Below are positions 26,317-35,512 of a DNA stretch of 64,000 nt, piece by piece. The stretch spans positions 2,108,001 through 2,172,000 of the forward strand of contig NZ_JACHMH010000001.1 in NCBI RefSeq assembly GCF_014204915.1. The letters are read 5' to 3'. Each line of letters opens with the position of its first letter. Positions within the stretch are counted from its first letter, which is position 1. Both the position numbers and the translations under genes were made by a program. Below the pieces are notes generated by a model. That model was not told the DNA's origin. It ran no database searches and was given only the letters and a program-made list of their open reading frames with translations. The stretch comes from Crossiella cryophila. GTDB lineage: Bacteria; Actinomycetota; Actinomycetes; Mycobacteriales; Pseudonocardiaceae.

Positions 26317-29300
26317 ATGGTGACCGAGCAGGTCCAGCGGGCGTTGCGGGGACCGCACGTGCTCGAACCCGCGGAGGCCGCTGCGCCATGTCCGGACAAC
26401 GGCGCCCCGGCCACCGCCGAGGAGGTCGGCCCGGCCGCCGACGCCGACTCGGTGGAGTCCCTGGAGATCGCTTTCCCGGACGCCGCCGCGCTGCTCTGTG
26501 ACGCCAACACCTACGTGGTCAGGGCGAACAAGGCCGCCGCCGAACTGGCAGGCGCCACCGTGGACGAACTCATCGGCCTCGAGCTGGGCGCGCTGCTGAT
26601 CGGCGCCGACCCGGACACCAGACTGTGCCGCCCGGCAGGCGGCGAGGTGCCGGTGCGGGTGGTCCGGCTGCCCGCGCCAGGGCTGGGCAGGCAGATCGTG
26701 CTGCTGGTGGACATCTCCGACCTGGCCAGCGCCGCGCAGGACCTGCGCGAGGAGGAGCGCCGGCTCAACGACGTGCAGCGGGTCGCCGGGATCGCCTCCT
26801 GGGAGTTCGACCCGGCCACCGGCGAGACCATCTGGTCGGCCAACCACTACGACATCCTCGGCCTGACCCCCGGCACGGTCACCCCTGGTGCGCAGGCCGT
26901 GCTGGACGTGGCCCACCCCGAGGACCGGGACCTGGTCGCGGCCTACTGGAGCGATCACAAGCACTCCGGCGACGCCATCGACATCGAGTACCGGGTGATC
27001 CGCCCGGACGGGAACATCCGGCGCATCCGCGGTGAGGCCAAATCGCACTGCGACGCCCGCGGCGAACTGGTCCGGATCACCGGCTACATCCGGGACATCA
27101 CCGAGGCGTGGCTGGTGGAGAACGAGCTGGCCAAGGAGCGGGTCCGGCTGCTGGAGGCACAGCGGATCGCGCGCATGGGCAGCTGGACCTACGAGGTCGC
27201 CGCGGGCACGATCTACCGCAGCGAGGCGCTGATCGAGCTGTTCGACGAGGTCGGTTCGGTGCCGGACAACGACATCCTCTCCGGCGTGCACCCCGGCGAC
27301 CTCAAGGCGCTGGCCGATCTGCGGGACCGGCTGCTGGTGGCCGAGCACGGCGAGACCGCCGAGACCGAGTTCCGCGGCGAGCTGGGCGACAAGGTCTACA
27401 TGCTGCGGGTGCGCGCCGAGCACGGCGAGGACCGCAAGGTGGCCCGGTTGCAGGCCACCGTGCAGAACGTGACCGAGCAGCGCGCGCTGGAACGCCAGCT
27501 GCTGCGCGACCGGCGCAGGCTGGACGACGCGCAGCGGGTGTCCCGGCTGGGCACCTGGGAGTGGTACCCGGGCACCGGCGAGACCTCCTGGTCGGAGATG
27601 CTCTTCGAGCTGTACGGCGTGCCGCCCGGCCAGCGCACCACCTACCAGGACTACCTCAACCTGGTGCACCCAGAGGACCGGCAGTGGGTGGACGAGCTGT
27701 GGCAGCAGCTCGCCGCGGACGAGCAGCCGGTGGAGTGCGAGCACCGGCTGGTGCGCGGGGACGGCGCGGTGCGGGTCTTCCGCTGTCACGGCGCCGCGGT
27801 GCTCTCGCCGGAGGGCGTCACGGTGATGGTGGGCACCGCCCAGGACATCACCGAGCAGCGGGTGGTGGAGACCCGGATGCAGCGCTCCAGCCAGCGCTTC
27901 GCCGATCTGGTCTCGGTCACCCCGGTGGGCATCGGCATCTTCGACGACAGCGAACGGCTGGTCGACGCCAACGACGCGCTGTGCGAGCTGCTCGGCTTCG
28001 ACCTGGAGCAGCTGCGCGGGATGACCGCCGAACAGCTCACCCACCCCGACGAGCCCGCCGAACAGCTCTCCGTCGGCGCGCTGATGGCCGCCGAGGACCA
28101 GAAGAACCTCAAGATCCCGCAGCGGGTGCTGCTGCGTTCGGACAACGAGCCGGTCTACTGTGAACTGCACGTGGCGCTGTCCGTGCAGGACGACGGCCGC
28201 CGGTTCTCCCTGGTGGTCTTCCAGGACATCACCGAGCGCAGGCGCACCGCCGAGGCGCTCAAGCACCAGGCCACCCACGACGACCTGACCGGCCTGCCCA
28301 ACCGGGCCGCGGTCAAGGAGCTGCTGGCCGGACTGCTGCACGGCGACCACCCGCACGGGGTCGCGGTGCTGTTCTGCGATATCGACAACTTCAAGCGGGT
28401 CAACGACTCCCTCGGCCACGACGCCGGGGACGAGTTGCTGGTGGTGCTGGCCAGGCGGCTGGAGGGCGGCCTGCCAAAGGGCTGCACCGCGGCCAGGCTC
28501 TCCGGCGACGAGTACGTGATCATCTGCGAGAACATCGACGAGGTCGGCGGGGTGGACGCGCTGGCCACCAAGGTCTCCAGCCTGCTGCGCACGGTGGTCC
28601 CGGTGCACGGCCAGCTGGTCCGGATCTCCGCCTCGATCGGCGCCGCGGTGCCCAACGGCTCCCGCGCCACCGGCGATGACCTGCTGCGCTTCGCCGACGC
28701 GGCCATGTTCGAGGCCAAGCGGCGGGGCGCCGGGCGGGTCTCGCTGGCCAGTGCCGCGCTGATGGCCTCGGCGGACTGGCAGGTGCACCTGGAGGGTCAG
28801 CTGCGGGACGCGCTGGCCCGCGACGGCCTTGCCCTGCACTTCCAGCCGGTGGTGGATCCCTCCGGCACCATCGTCACGGCCGAGGCGCTGGTCCGCTGGC
28901 CGCACCCGGATCGCGGCCTGCTCTCCCCCGATGTGTTCCTGCCGGTGGCCGAACAGGGCGACCTGCTGCGCGAGCTGGACCGCTGGGTGCTGCGCACCGC
29001 GTTGAAGGAGGCGGCGAACTGGCCGTCGGCCAACGGCGCCAAGGCCCCTGGCGTAGCGGTCAACCTGGCCGGGCTGCTGCCGGGTGACCAGGACTTCGTG
29101 GACATCGTGGCCACCGCGGTGGCCGAGGCGGGCATCGAGTGGGACCGGGTGATCCTGGAGCTGGTGGAGACCAGCCTGGTCGACCTGCCGTCCAAGACCA
29201 GGGCGGTGATGGCCGAGCTGGTCGAGCGTGGGGTGCGCTTCGCGGTGGACGACTTCGGCACCGGCTACTCCTCGCTGGCCCGGCTCAAGGACCTGCCCGC

Positions 29301-29577
29301 GCAGATCATCAAGGTGGACCGGCGGTTCGTCGCCGGGGTCGGCAAGGACCCCTCGGACTTCGCGGTGGCCCGCGCGGTGGTGGACATGGCCCGCGCGATG
29401 GGCCGCAGCTGCGTGGCCGAGGGCGTGGAGACCGCGACCCAGTTCAACATCCTGCAGGGCGTCGGTGTGGACGCCTACCAGGGCTGGCTGTTCTCCAGGG
29501 CGGTGCCGCCGAGGGAGTTCCGCGCGGTGCTCTCGCTCGGGCGGCTGCACGTGCCCAAGGCGGACTCCGGCGTCTAG
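26317..29577 (+). CDS. Multi-PAS GGDEF-EAL cyclic-di-GMP protein
   Basis: A 1086-residue cytosolic sensor for cyclic-di-GMP turnover. Five PAS-type modules can be followed: about 45-130, 155-270, 285-390, 405-515 and 525-640. The GGDEF domain begins at DDLTGLPNR (about 655), with its signature as SGDEY (about 729) rather than GGDEF. The EAL domain begins near 835 with EAL in TAEALVRWP (about 856), NLAGLL, ELVETSLVDLP, VDDFGTGYSSL (about 978) and AEGVET, so phosphodiesterase activity is likely. No membrane segments are seen. AAGGG lies five bases before ATG 26317. Confidence 0.9.
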   Translation: MVTEQVQRALRGPHVLEPAEAAAPCPDNGAPATAEEVGPAADADSVESLEIAFPDAAALLCDANTYVVRANKAAAELAGATVDELIGLELGALLIGADPDTRLCRPAGGEVPVRVVRLPAPGLGRQIVLLVDISDLASAAQDLREEERRLNDVQRVAGIASWEFDPATGETIWSANHYDILGLTPGTVTPGAQAVLDVAHPEDRDLVAAYWSDHKHSGDAIDIEYRVIRPDGNIRRIRGEAKSHCDARGELVRITGYIRDITEAWLVENELAKERVRLLEAQRIARMGSWTYEVAAGTIYRSEALIELFDEVGSVPDNDILSGVHPGDLKALADLRDRLLVAEHGETAETEFRGELGDKVYMLRVRAEHGEDRKVARLQATVQNVTEQRALERQLLRDRRRLDDAQRVSRLGTWEWYPGTGETSWSEMLFELYGVPPGQRTTYQDYLNLVHPEDRQWVDELWQQLAADEQPVECEHRLVRGDGAVRVFRCHGAAVLSPEGVTVMVGTAQDITEQRVVETRMQRSSQRFADLVSVTPVGIGIFDDSERLVDANDALCELLGFDLEQLRGMTAEQLTHPDEPAEQLSVGALMAAEDQKNLKIPQRVLLRSDNEPVYCELHVALSVQDDGRRFSLVVFQDITERRRTAEALKHQATHDDLTGLPNRAAVKELLAGLLHGDHPHGVAVLFCDIDNFKRVNDSLGHDAGDELLVVLARRLEGGLPKGCTAARLSGDEYVIICENIDEVGGVDALATKVSSLLRTVVPVHGQLVRISASIGAAVPNGSRATGDDLLRFADAAMFEAKRRGAGRVSLASAALMASADWQVHLEGQLRDALARDGLALHFQPVVDPSGTIVTAEALVRWPHPDRGLLSPDVFLPVAEQGDLLRELDRWVLRTALKEAANWPSANGAKAPGVAVNLAGLLPGDQDFVDIVATAVAEAGIEWDRVILELVETSLVDLPSKTRAVMAELVERGVRFAVDDFGTGYSSLARLKDLPAQIIKVDRRFVAGVGKDPSDFAVARAVVDMARAMGRSCVAEGVETATQFNILQGVGVDAYQGWLFSRAVPPREFRAVLSLGRLHVPKADSGV

Positions 29578-30344
29578 CCGAGACTCGCCGCGGCGGTGCG
29601 GATCAGCCTGGCCACCGCGGCCGGGCGGGAGACCGGGGCCAGGTGGCCGGTGTCGAGTTCGACCGTGCGCGCGCCCATCCGCCCGGCCACGAATCGCTGG
29701 AGTTCGGGTGCGGTGGTCCGGTCCCGCCGGGACACCGCGTACCAGGACGGCTTGTGCCGCCAGGCCGCGATGCTGGTCCGGCCGGCGAACAGGGTGGCGG
29801 CCACCCGGCCCTGCGCGGCGTAGAGCGCGCGGGCCTGGCGGGGTGGCACGTCGACCGCGAAGTCGCGCAGGAAGGCCGTTTCGGTGAGTCGCCGGAAGCC
29901 GCCGGACTCGATGATCCCGGCGTTGGCCGGCGGGGTGGGGAAGTGGGCGGCGAGCGCGGCGTAGTCCTCGTCCACCTCGGGGGCGCGGGCGGCCAGGTAG
30001 ACCAGACCGGCCACGTTGGGGTGCAGCCCGGCCTGGGTGATGACCGCGCCGCCCCAGGAGTGCCCGGCCAGCACGGCCGGTCCGGTCAGCTCGTCGAGCA
30101 CCCGGTTGGTCGCGGCCACGTCCTCGGCCAGCGAGGTGAGCGGGTTCTGCACCGAGGTCACCCGCAGGCCGGCGTCCTGCAGGCGCTCGATGACCGCGCC
30201 GAAGCAGGAGCCGTCGGCGTAGGCGCCGTGCACCAGCACCACCTCCCGCACGCCGCGCGGGGTGGCCGCCGCGGCCGGCAGGCCGGTCATCGAGGTCAGT
30301 GCCGCGCCCGCGCCCAGCGCGGTGAACGCCCTTCTGCTGATCAT
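29574..30344 (-). CDS. Secreted alpha/beta hydrolase with Tat-like signal
   Basis: A 256-residue alpha/beta hydrolase exported through an N-terminal MISRRAFTALGAGAALT signal with twin arginines, ending near LPAAAA. The mature enzyme has HGAYADGS (oxyanion loop), GHSWGG (nucleophile Ser) and a late His in DTGHLAPVS, matching the salicylate-esterase/hydroxynitrile-lyase-like subgroup. Its stop overlaps the converging GGDEF-EAL gene by four bases. The physiological substrate is unknown. Confidence 0.85.
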   Translation of the reverse strand: MISRRAFTALGAGAALTSMTGLPAAAATPRGVREVVLVHGAYADGSCFGAVIERLQDAGLRVTSVQNPLTSLAEDVAATNRVLDELTGPAVLAGHSWGGAVITQAGLHPNVAGLVYLAARAPEVDEDYAALAAHFPTPPANAGIIESGGFRRLTETAFLRDFAVDVPPRQARALYAAQGRVAATLFAGRTSIAAWRHKPSWYAVSRRDRTTAPELQRFVAGRMGARTVELDTGHLAPVSRPAAVARLIRTAAASLG

Positions 30345-30396
30345 GTCCCGAAGCTAGCCCCGGAACCCGCGCCGCCGGGTGATCGACTGGGTGTTG

Positions 30397-31950
30397 TCAG
30401 CGATCGGTAAGAACTTCCGCGCCCAGTGCGGTGAGCAGCTCGGCGAGCTGGTGCCGGGGCAGGTCGATCAGGCGGGCGCTGAGGTCGAGGTGCGGCACCA
30501 GCCCGGTGATCCGGGCGCGGGCCTCGTTCTTGGTCAGGCCGGTCCTGGTGAGCGCCTCGCGCCAGATGTTGCCGGGCTTGCCGTGCGCGCGATCCAGCAG
30601 CGCGCGCTGGATCCGTTGTGGCTCAGTGGTTTCGCTGATCCGGTCGGCGACGATCACCGCGGACTTCGGGTCCGGGTTGCTGCGCAGGAAGCGGAGTTTG
30701 TATTTACTGGCAACGAGATCGGCCAGGCCGCGCTGGCCGCGTTCGCTGGTGATGTCCGGGTGGTTGTTGTCCACCAGCAGCAGCACCCGGTCGGCGGAGA
30801 TGGCCAGCAGGTGCCGCAGTGCCCACGGGCCGGGGTCGGCGGTGGTGTCCAGCACGACCGCGCCGCGGGCGGTCACCGGGGCGGCCCAACCCGGTTGGCG
30901 GAGCACGACTTCCAGGCCGTCCCTGGCGGCGAGTTCGCGTACCGGGCCGGTGCGGTCGGTGGCGGTGGACTCGATCGACTGTGGGCCGTGGGTGTAGATC
31001 CCGGTGCCGGCAACGGTTTTCTTCGCCTTGGCGGTCGGGCGGCAGACGTAGAGCGAACTCGCGCTGCCCACCGCCTGCGCGCCGACATACCGGTCGAAGT
31101 CGGGCAGCAGCGCCTCCAGGACCAGGCCGAGCCGGAGCAGTTCCTGCTGCACCTTCCAGCCAAGGGCCGGGCTGCGCTCGCTGAAGCCGTAGGCCAGGTG
31201 GATCCGTCCGGTGGCCGGATCACGCAACGATTCCACCGCGCGGGTGGCGAACAGGCCCATGCCCTCGGGGGTGTAGGGCGGGTCGGTGAAGACCAGGTCG
31301 GCCCAGCCGATGGCCGGGGGCGGGAAGCCGAAGCGCAGGTCGGCGTGCAGGCAGCGGATCCGGTGGCCGCGCTCGCGGGCGGTGGCGTCGATGTGCGCGA
31401 GCAGGCGTTCGTCCAGGTCGACCACGGTGATCTCGAGGTCGGGGCGCACCGCGGCCAGCGCCAGCGAGGTCAGGTCGTGATCACCCAGGCACAGCACCCT
31501 GGCGCCGGCCAGGTCGTAGGTGCGCTCCAGCCACAGCGCGCGGCGCAGCACCGACTCCGCGGTGGCAGGCACGTGGTCCAGCGCGGGCAGCGGCGGCGGA
31601 TTGCCCGCGATGTCGGTTCGGATGGTGGACAGCGTGGCTGTGTGCTGGCTCACAGCCTCGGCCAGTGGATCCGCCGGTGCGGGGATTTCGTCCAGCTCGA
31701 AGGCGGTGCGGTAGGCCGCGGCCCTGGCGGGGTGGATGCGGTGCCGATCGCCCTGGCTCTCCAGGTCCGGCCCGAGCAGTGCCAGCAGCTCCTCCACCGA
31801 GCGGCGCGGGGCGGCTGGCCTGCGGATCAACTCGGCCAGCGGCTGCCAGCCGCCGGCCAGCAGGGCGAGTACGCGGCGTAGCCGGCGGGCGGCCGGACCG
31901 GCCGCGGACAGGTGGGCAGCGAGCGGGTCCAGCGGCGCTTCGACGGTCAC
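30397..31950 (-). CDS. Branched polyamine synthase-like aminopropyltransferase
   Basis: A 517-residue protein like bis-aminopropyl (branched) spermidine synthase (BpsA), which adds aminopropyl groups from decarboxylated S-adenosylmethionine to spermidine. The Rossmann core shows GDHDLTSLAL, VVDLDERLLAHID and the catalytic FTDPPYTPEGM. An N-terminal winged-helix-like region and a C-terminal extension of about 200 residues flank it. I start at GTG 31950; a longer frame to 32055 would consume the promoter region shared with the divergent ABC operon. TACAGT about nine bases upstream suggests a leaderless transcript (inference). Confidence 0.75.
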   Translation of the reverse strand: MTVEAPLDPLAAHLSAAGPAARRLRRVLALLAGGWQPLAELIRRPAAPRRSVEELLALLGPDLESQGDRHRIHPARAAAYRTAFELDEIPAPADPLAEAVSQHTATLSTIRTDIAGNPPPLPALDHVPATAESVLRRALWLERTYDLAGARVLCLGDHDLTSLALAAVRPDLEITVVDLDERLLAHIDATARERGHRIRCLHADLRFGFPPPAIGWADLVFTDPPYTPEGMGLFATRAVESLRDPATGRIHLAYGFSERSPALGWKVQQELLRLGLVLEALLPDFDRYVGAQAVGSASSLYVCRPTAKAKKTVAGTGIYTHGPQSIESTATDRTGPVRELAARDGLEVVLRQPGWAAPVTARGAVVLDTTADPGPWALRHLLAISADRVLLLVDNNHPDITSERGQRGLADLVASKYKLRFLRSNPDPKSAVIVADRISETTEPQRIQRALLDRAHGKPGNIWREALTRTGLTKNEARARITGLVPHLDLSARLIDLPRHQLAELLTALGAEVLTDR

Positions 31951-32073
31951 AAAACGTTTACTGTAAAGGGCTGGCCACTGGGTGTTGACCTCGCCGTTGT
32001 CAGTCCATCGGACTAAGGTCGATTGCTCAGGCGGCGGCCGGCCAGTGGCCGTCACGACCTTAAGGGGGCTCGC

Positions 32074-33168
32074 GTGATCGAGTTCCAGGCCGTGACCAAA
32101 CGCTTCGATGACGGCACCGTCGCCGTCGACGAGCTGACCCTTTCCGTACAGGCGGGCACGATCACCGTGTTCGTCGGGCCGTCCGGCTGCGGGAAGACCA
32201 CCTCACTGCGGATGGTCAACCGGATGGTGGAACCCACCGGTGGCACCATCCTGGTGAACGGGAAGGACATCAGGGACTCCGACCCGGCGCTGCTGCGCCG
32301 CGGCATCGGCTACGTGATCCAGCAGGCCGGACTGTTCCCGCACCGCAGCGTGCTGGACAACATCGCCACCGTGCCGCTGCTGTCGGGCTGGACCCGGCGC
32401 AAGGCGCGCGCCCGCGCGGCCGAGCTGCTGGAGACGGTCGGGCTGCCGGTGGAACTGGGCAAGCGGTACCCGGCCCAGCTCTCCGGCGGGCAGCAGCAGC
32501 GGGTGGGGGTGGCCCGTGCGCTGGCCGCCGATCCGCCGGTGCTGCTCATGGACGAGCCGTTCAGCGCGGTGGATCCCGTTGTGCGCGAAGGACTTCAGGA
32601 CGAACTGCTGCGGTTGCAGGCCGAACTGGACAAGACCATCGTCTTCGTCACCCACGATATCGACGAGGCGGTCCGGATCGGCGAGAAGATCGCGGTGTTC
32701 CGGCAGGGCGGCGTGCTCGCCCAGTACGCCACCCCGGCGGAGCTGCTGACCAGGCCCGCCAACGATTTCGTGGCCAACTTCGTCGGCAAGGACCGCGGCT
32801 ACCGCGGACTGTCCTTTGTGGAGGACGGCGAGCTGGACGTGCGCTCGGTGGACACCGTGCAGGTCGGTGCGCGACGGCAGGCCGGCACCGGTTGGACACT
32901 GGCCCTGGACGCGGACAACCACCCGCGTGGCTGGCTGCCGCCGGAGTCCATCGCGGACGGCCAGGTGGCGGAAAGCTCGCTGGTGCCCGGTGGTTCGCTG
33001 CACGTGCGTGGCACCGCGCTGCGCGGCGCGCTGGACGCGGCGCTGTCCTCCCCGGCCGGGCTCGGCGTGGTGGTGGACGAGGGCGGCGGGTACACCGGCG
33101 TGGTCACCGCGCAGCAGGTGCTCGACCTGCTGGAGCACCGCCGCGAGCAGGAGACGGGCAGGGTCTGA
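32074..33168 (+). CDS. Glycine betaine/choline ABC transporter ATP-binding protein
   Basis: ATPase of an OpuC/ProU-type compatible-solute importer. Walker A GPSGCGKTTSLRM, the Q-loop, the signature LSGGQQQRVGVARALA, Walker B LLMDEPFSAVDP and the switch His in VTHDIDEA are complete. After the ATPase (about 1-240) a C-terminal regulatory part ends in a CBS-like stretch (VVDEGGGYTGVVTAQQVLDLL) that in OpuA-type systems senses ionic strength. AAGGGGG is five bases before GTG 32074. It is the first gene of a tightly spaced four-gene operon. Confidence 0.92.
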   Translation: MIEFQAVTKRFDDGTVAVDELTLSVQAGTITVFVGPSGCGKTTSLRMVNRMVEPTGGTILVNGKDIRDSDPALLRRGIGYVIQQAGLFPHRSVLDNIATVPLLSGWTRRKARARAAELLETVGLPVELGKRYPAQLSGGQQQRVGVARALAADPPVLLMDEPFSAVDPVVREGLQDELLRLQAELDKTIVFVTHDIDEAVRIGEKIAVFRQGGVLAQYATPAELLTRPANDFVANFVGKDRGYRGLSFVEDGELDVRSVDTVQVGARRQAGTGWTLALDADNHPRGWLPPESIADGQVAESSLVPGGSLHVRGTALRGALDAALSSPAGLGVVVDEGGGYTGVVTAQQVLDLLEHRREQETGRV

Positions 33169-33170
33169 GG

Positions 33171-33842
33171 GTGTTCGACGACCTCGCCAAGTACCTCGGC
33201 AACCCGCGCAACGTCGGCGCGGTGCTCGACGGGCTGCTCCAGCACGTCTACCTGTCGCTGGCGCCGGTGCTGATCGGGTTGCTGCTGGCCATCCCGCTTG
33301 GCTGGCTGGCCCAGCGCACCCGCTGGCTGCGCACGGTCTTCCTGGGCACCGCCAACATCGTCTACACCATCCCGTCGCTGGCGTTGTTCGTGGTGATCCC
33401 CGGCCTGCTGGGCACCCGGATCACCGATCCGCTCAACGTGGTGGTGGCGCTGACGGTCTACACCACCGCGCTGCTGGTGCGCCCGGTGATCGACGCGCTG
33501 GACTCGCTGCCCAGCCCGGTGCTGGCCGCGGCCACCGCGATCGGGTTCAAGCCCGCGCACCGGTTCTTCGTGGTCGACCTGCCGCTGTCGGTCCCGGTGC
33601 TCACCGCCGGGGTGCGGGTGGCCGCGGTGAGCAACATCAGCCTGGTCAGCGTGGGCGCGCTGATCGGCACCGGCGGGCTGGGCGTGCTGTTCACCTCCGG
33701 CTTCGGCATCCAGTACCTGCCGCCGATCATCGTCGGCATCGTGCTGACCCTGCTGCTGGCCGCGCTGGTGGACCTGACCCTGGTCGCGCTGCGCCGCCTG
33801 CTCACCCCGTGGACCCGCCTCGGCACCGGAGGCGCGCCGTGA
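33171..33842 (+). CDS. Glycine betaine/choline ABC transporter permease 1
   Basis: A 223-residue inner-membrane permease with about six helices and the EAA-type loop AAATAIGFKPAHRFFVVDLPLSVPVLTAG. It follows the ATPase gene by two bases and overlaps the second permease by four (GTGA), so translation is coupled. Two separate permeases plus a lipoprotein match OpuB/OpuC architecture. Confidence 0.9.
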   Translation: MFDDLAKYLGNPRNVGAVLDGLLQHVYLSLAPVLIGLLLAIPLGWLAQRTRWLRTVFLGTANIVYTIPSLALFVVIPGLLGTRITDPLNVVVALTVYTTALLVRPVIDALDSLPSPVLAAATAIGFKPAHRFFVVDLPLSVPVLTAGVRVAAVSNISLVSVGALIGTGGLGVLFTSGFGIQYLPPIIVGIVLTLLLAALVDLTLVALRRLLTPWTRLGTGGAP

Positions 33843-34621
33843 TCCAGCAACTCTTCGCCTGGCTGGCCGATCCGGCGCACTGGCAGGGCACCGACGGCCT
33901 GCCCACCCGGCTGGCCGAGCACCTCTACTACACGCTGATCGCGGTCTTCGGGGCCGCGGCCATCGGCATCCCGCTCGGGCTGTTCGTCGGGCACACCGGA
34001 CGCGGCGGGCTGGTGCTGGTCGGCGCGTCCAACGCGATGCGCGCGCTGCCCACCCTTGGCCTGGTCACCTTCCTGTTCCTGCTCGGCGGCGGCTCCCAGG
34101 TCTCCACCCTGATCGCGCTGATCGTGCTCGCGGTGCCGCCGATCCTGGCCGGCACCTACGCGGGTGTGCAGGACACCGACGCCGGGGTGGTCGACGCCGC
34201 CCGCGGCATGGGCATGACCGGCTGGCAACGACTGTGGCAGGTCGAGGTGCCCAACGCGCTGCCGCTGCTGCTCGGCGGCCTGCGCAACGCCATGCTCCAG
34301 GTGGTGGCCACCGCCGCGGTGGCGGCCTACGTGGGCCTCGGCGGGCTGGGCCGGGTGCTGCTGGACGGCATGCGGATCTATGACTACCCCAAGGTGGTGG
34401 CGGGCGCGTTCGCGGTGGCGCTGCTCGCGGTGACGCTGGACCTGCTGCTCGCGGGTCTGCAGCGGATCGTGGTGCCGCGTGGGCTGCGGGTGGCCGCGCG
34501 CGCGGCGGCACTGGCCCGCGGGGCCACCCGGGTGCGGGTGAAACCCAACGGGCACAACAACTTGACCAAGATCGAGACCCGGACCACGGAGTCCGGTGTC
34601 GCTGGAGGGACAAAGTCATGA
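33839..34621 (+). CDS. Glycine betaine/choline ABC transporter permease 2
   Basis: A 260-residue permease with about six helices and the loop DAARGMGMTGWQRLWQVEVP. The C-terminal 40 residues are hydrophilic and basic (RGLRVAARAAALARG), longer than usual. GTG 33839 overlaps permease 1 and the stop overlaps the binding-protein ATG, continuing the coupled operon. It pairs with permease 1 to form the membrane channel. Confidence 0.9.
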   Translation: MIQQLFAWLADPAHWQGTDGLPTRLAEHLYYTLIAVFGAAAIGIPLGLFVGHTGRGGLVLVGASNAMRALPTLGLVTFLFLLGGGSQVSTLIALIVLAVPPILAGTYAGVQDTDAGVVDAARGMGMTGWQRLWQVEVPNALPLLLGGLRNAMLQVVATAAVAAYVGLGGLGRVLLDGMRIYDYPKVVAGAFAVALLAVTLDLLLAGLQRIVVPRGLRVAARAAALARGATRVRVKPNGHNNLTKIETRTTESGVAGGTKS

Positions 34622-35508
34622 AGCGGAATCTGGCGGCCGTGGCCGTGCTGGTCGTGGCCGCGGTGAGCGCCTGCGGGGCGCCCGCGGACCCGCTCAAGAA
34701 CGGCGCGCCGGTCACCGACAAGACCATCCACGTCGGCTCGGTGGACTTCCCGGAGAACAAGCTGCTGGCCGAGATCTACGCCGCGGTGCTCGACGACGCC
34801 GGGGCCGAGGTCAAGGTGCAGAGCCCGGTCTCCGCGCGCGAGGTGATGCTCAAGGGCCTCAAGGACGGCTCGTTCACCCTGGTGCCGGACTACAGCGGAA
34901 ACCTGTTGCAGGCACTGGATTCCAGCAACACCGCGACCAAGTCCGAGGACATCTTCGCCGCGCTCAAGACCAAGGTCGGCCCGGACCTGGAGGTCCTGGA
35001 GCCCGCGCCGGGTGAGGACAAGGACGTGCTGGTGGTGACCCAGCAGGTGGCCCAGCAGTTCGGGCTGAAGTCCCTGGCCGACCTGGGGCCGAAGTGCTCG
35101 CAGCTCACCCTGGCCGCGGCCGGTGAGTGGAAGACCCGCTGGGAAGCCAAGATCAAGCAGCTCTACGGCTGCACCTTCAAGGAGATCCGCTCCACCGACG
35201 CCGGTGGCCCGGTCACCCTGGACGCGATCAAGTCCGGCACCGCGCAGGTGGCCAACCTGTTCACCACCGCATCGGCGATCGGCACCAACAACTTCGTGCA
35301 GCTGGCCGACCCGAAGAACATGTACCCGGCGCAGAACATCATCCCGCTGTTCAAGTCCGGCAAGCTGACCGACGCCGCCAAGCTGGCGCTCAACCAGATC
35401 TCCAAGAAGATCACCACCGAGAAGCTGGCCGCCGCGGTCAAGCGGATCGAGGTCGACAAGGAGAACCCGGTGGACGTGGCCGCGGACTTCGTCAAGCAGA
35501 ACGCCTGA
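34618..35508 (+). CDS. Glycine betaine/choline substrate-binding lipoprotein
   Basis: A 296-residue OpuAC/OpuCC-type binding protein. The signal peptide ends in lipobox VSAC, anchoring it to the membrane surface. The mature domain begins with TIHVGSVDFPENKLLAEIYA and carries LVPDYSGNLLQAL and DAGGPVTLDAIKSG, typical of quaternary-amine-binding proteins with an aromatic cage. It is the last gene of the operon; its stop is four bases from the converging IclR gene's stop. Whether choline or betaine is preferred is not visible. Confidence 0.9.
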   Translation: MKRNLAAVAVLVVAAVSACGAPADPLKNGAPVTDKTIHVGSVDFPENKLLAEIYAAVLDDAGAEVKVQSPVSAREVMLKGLKDGSFTLVPDYSGNLLQALDSSNTATKSEDIFAALKTKVGPDLEVLEPAPGEDKDVLVVTQQVAQQFGLKSLADLGPKCSQLTLAAAGEWKTRWEAKIKQLYGCTFKEIRSTDAGGPVTLDAIKSGTAQVANLFTTASAIGTNNFVQLADPKNMYPAQNIIPLFKSGKLTDAAKLALNQISKKITTEKLAAAVKRIEVDKENPVDVAADFVKQNA

Positions 35509-35512
35509 TCCC

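Noticed and set aside
26092-29550. Minus-strand open frame of 1152 codons
   Set aside because: It lies opposite the clearly coding PAS-GGDEF-EAL gene, and its translation is repetitive His/Gly/Val/Leu-rich shadow sequence.
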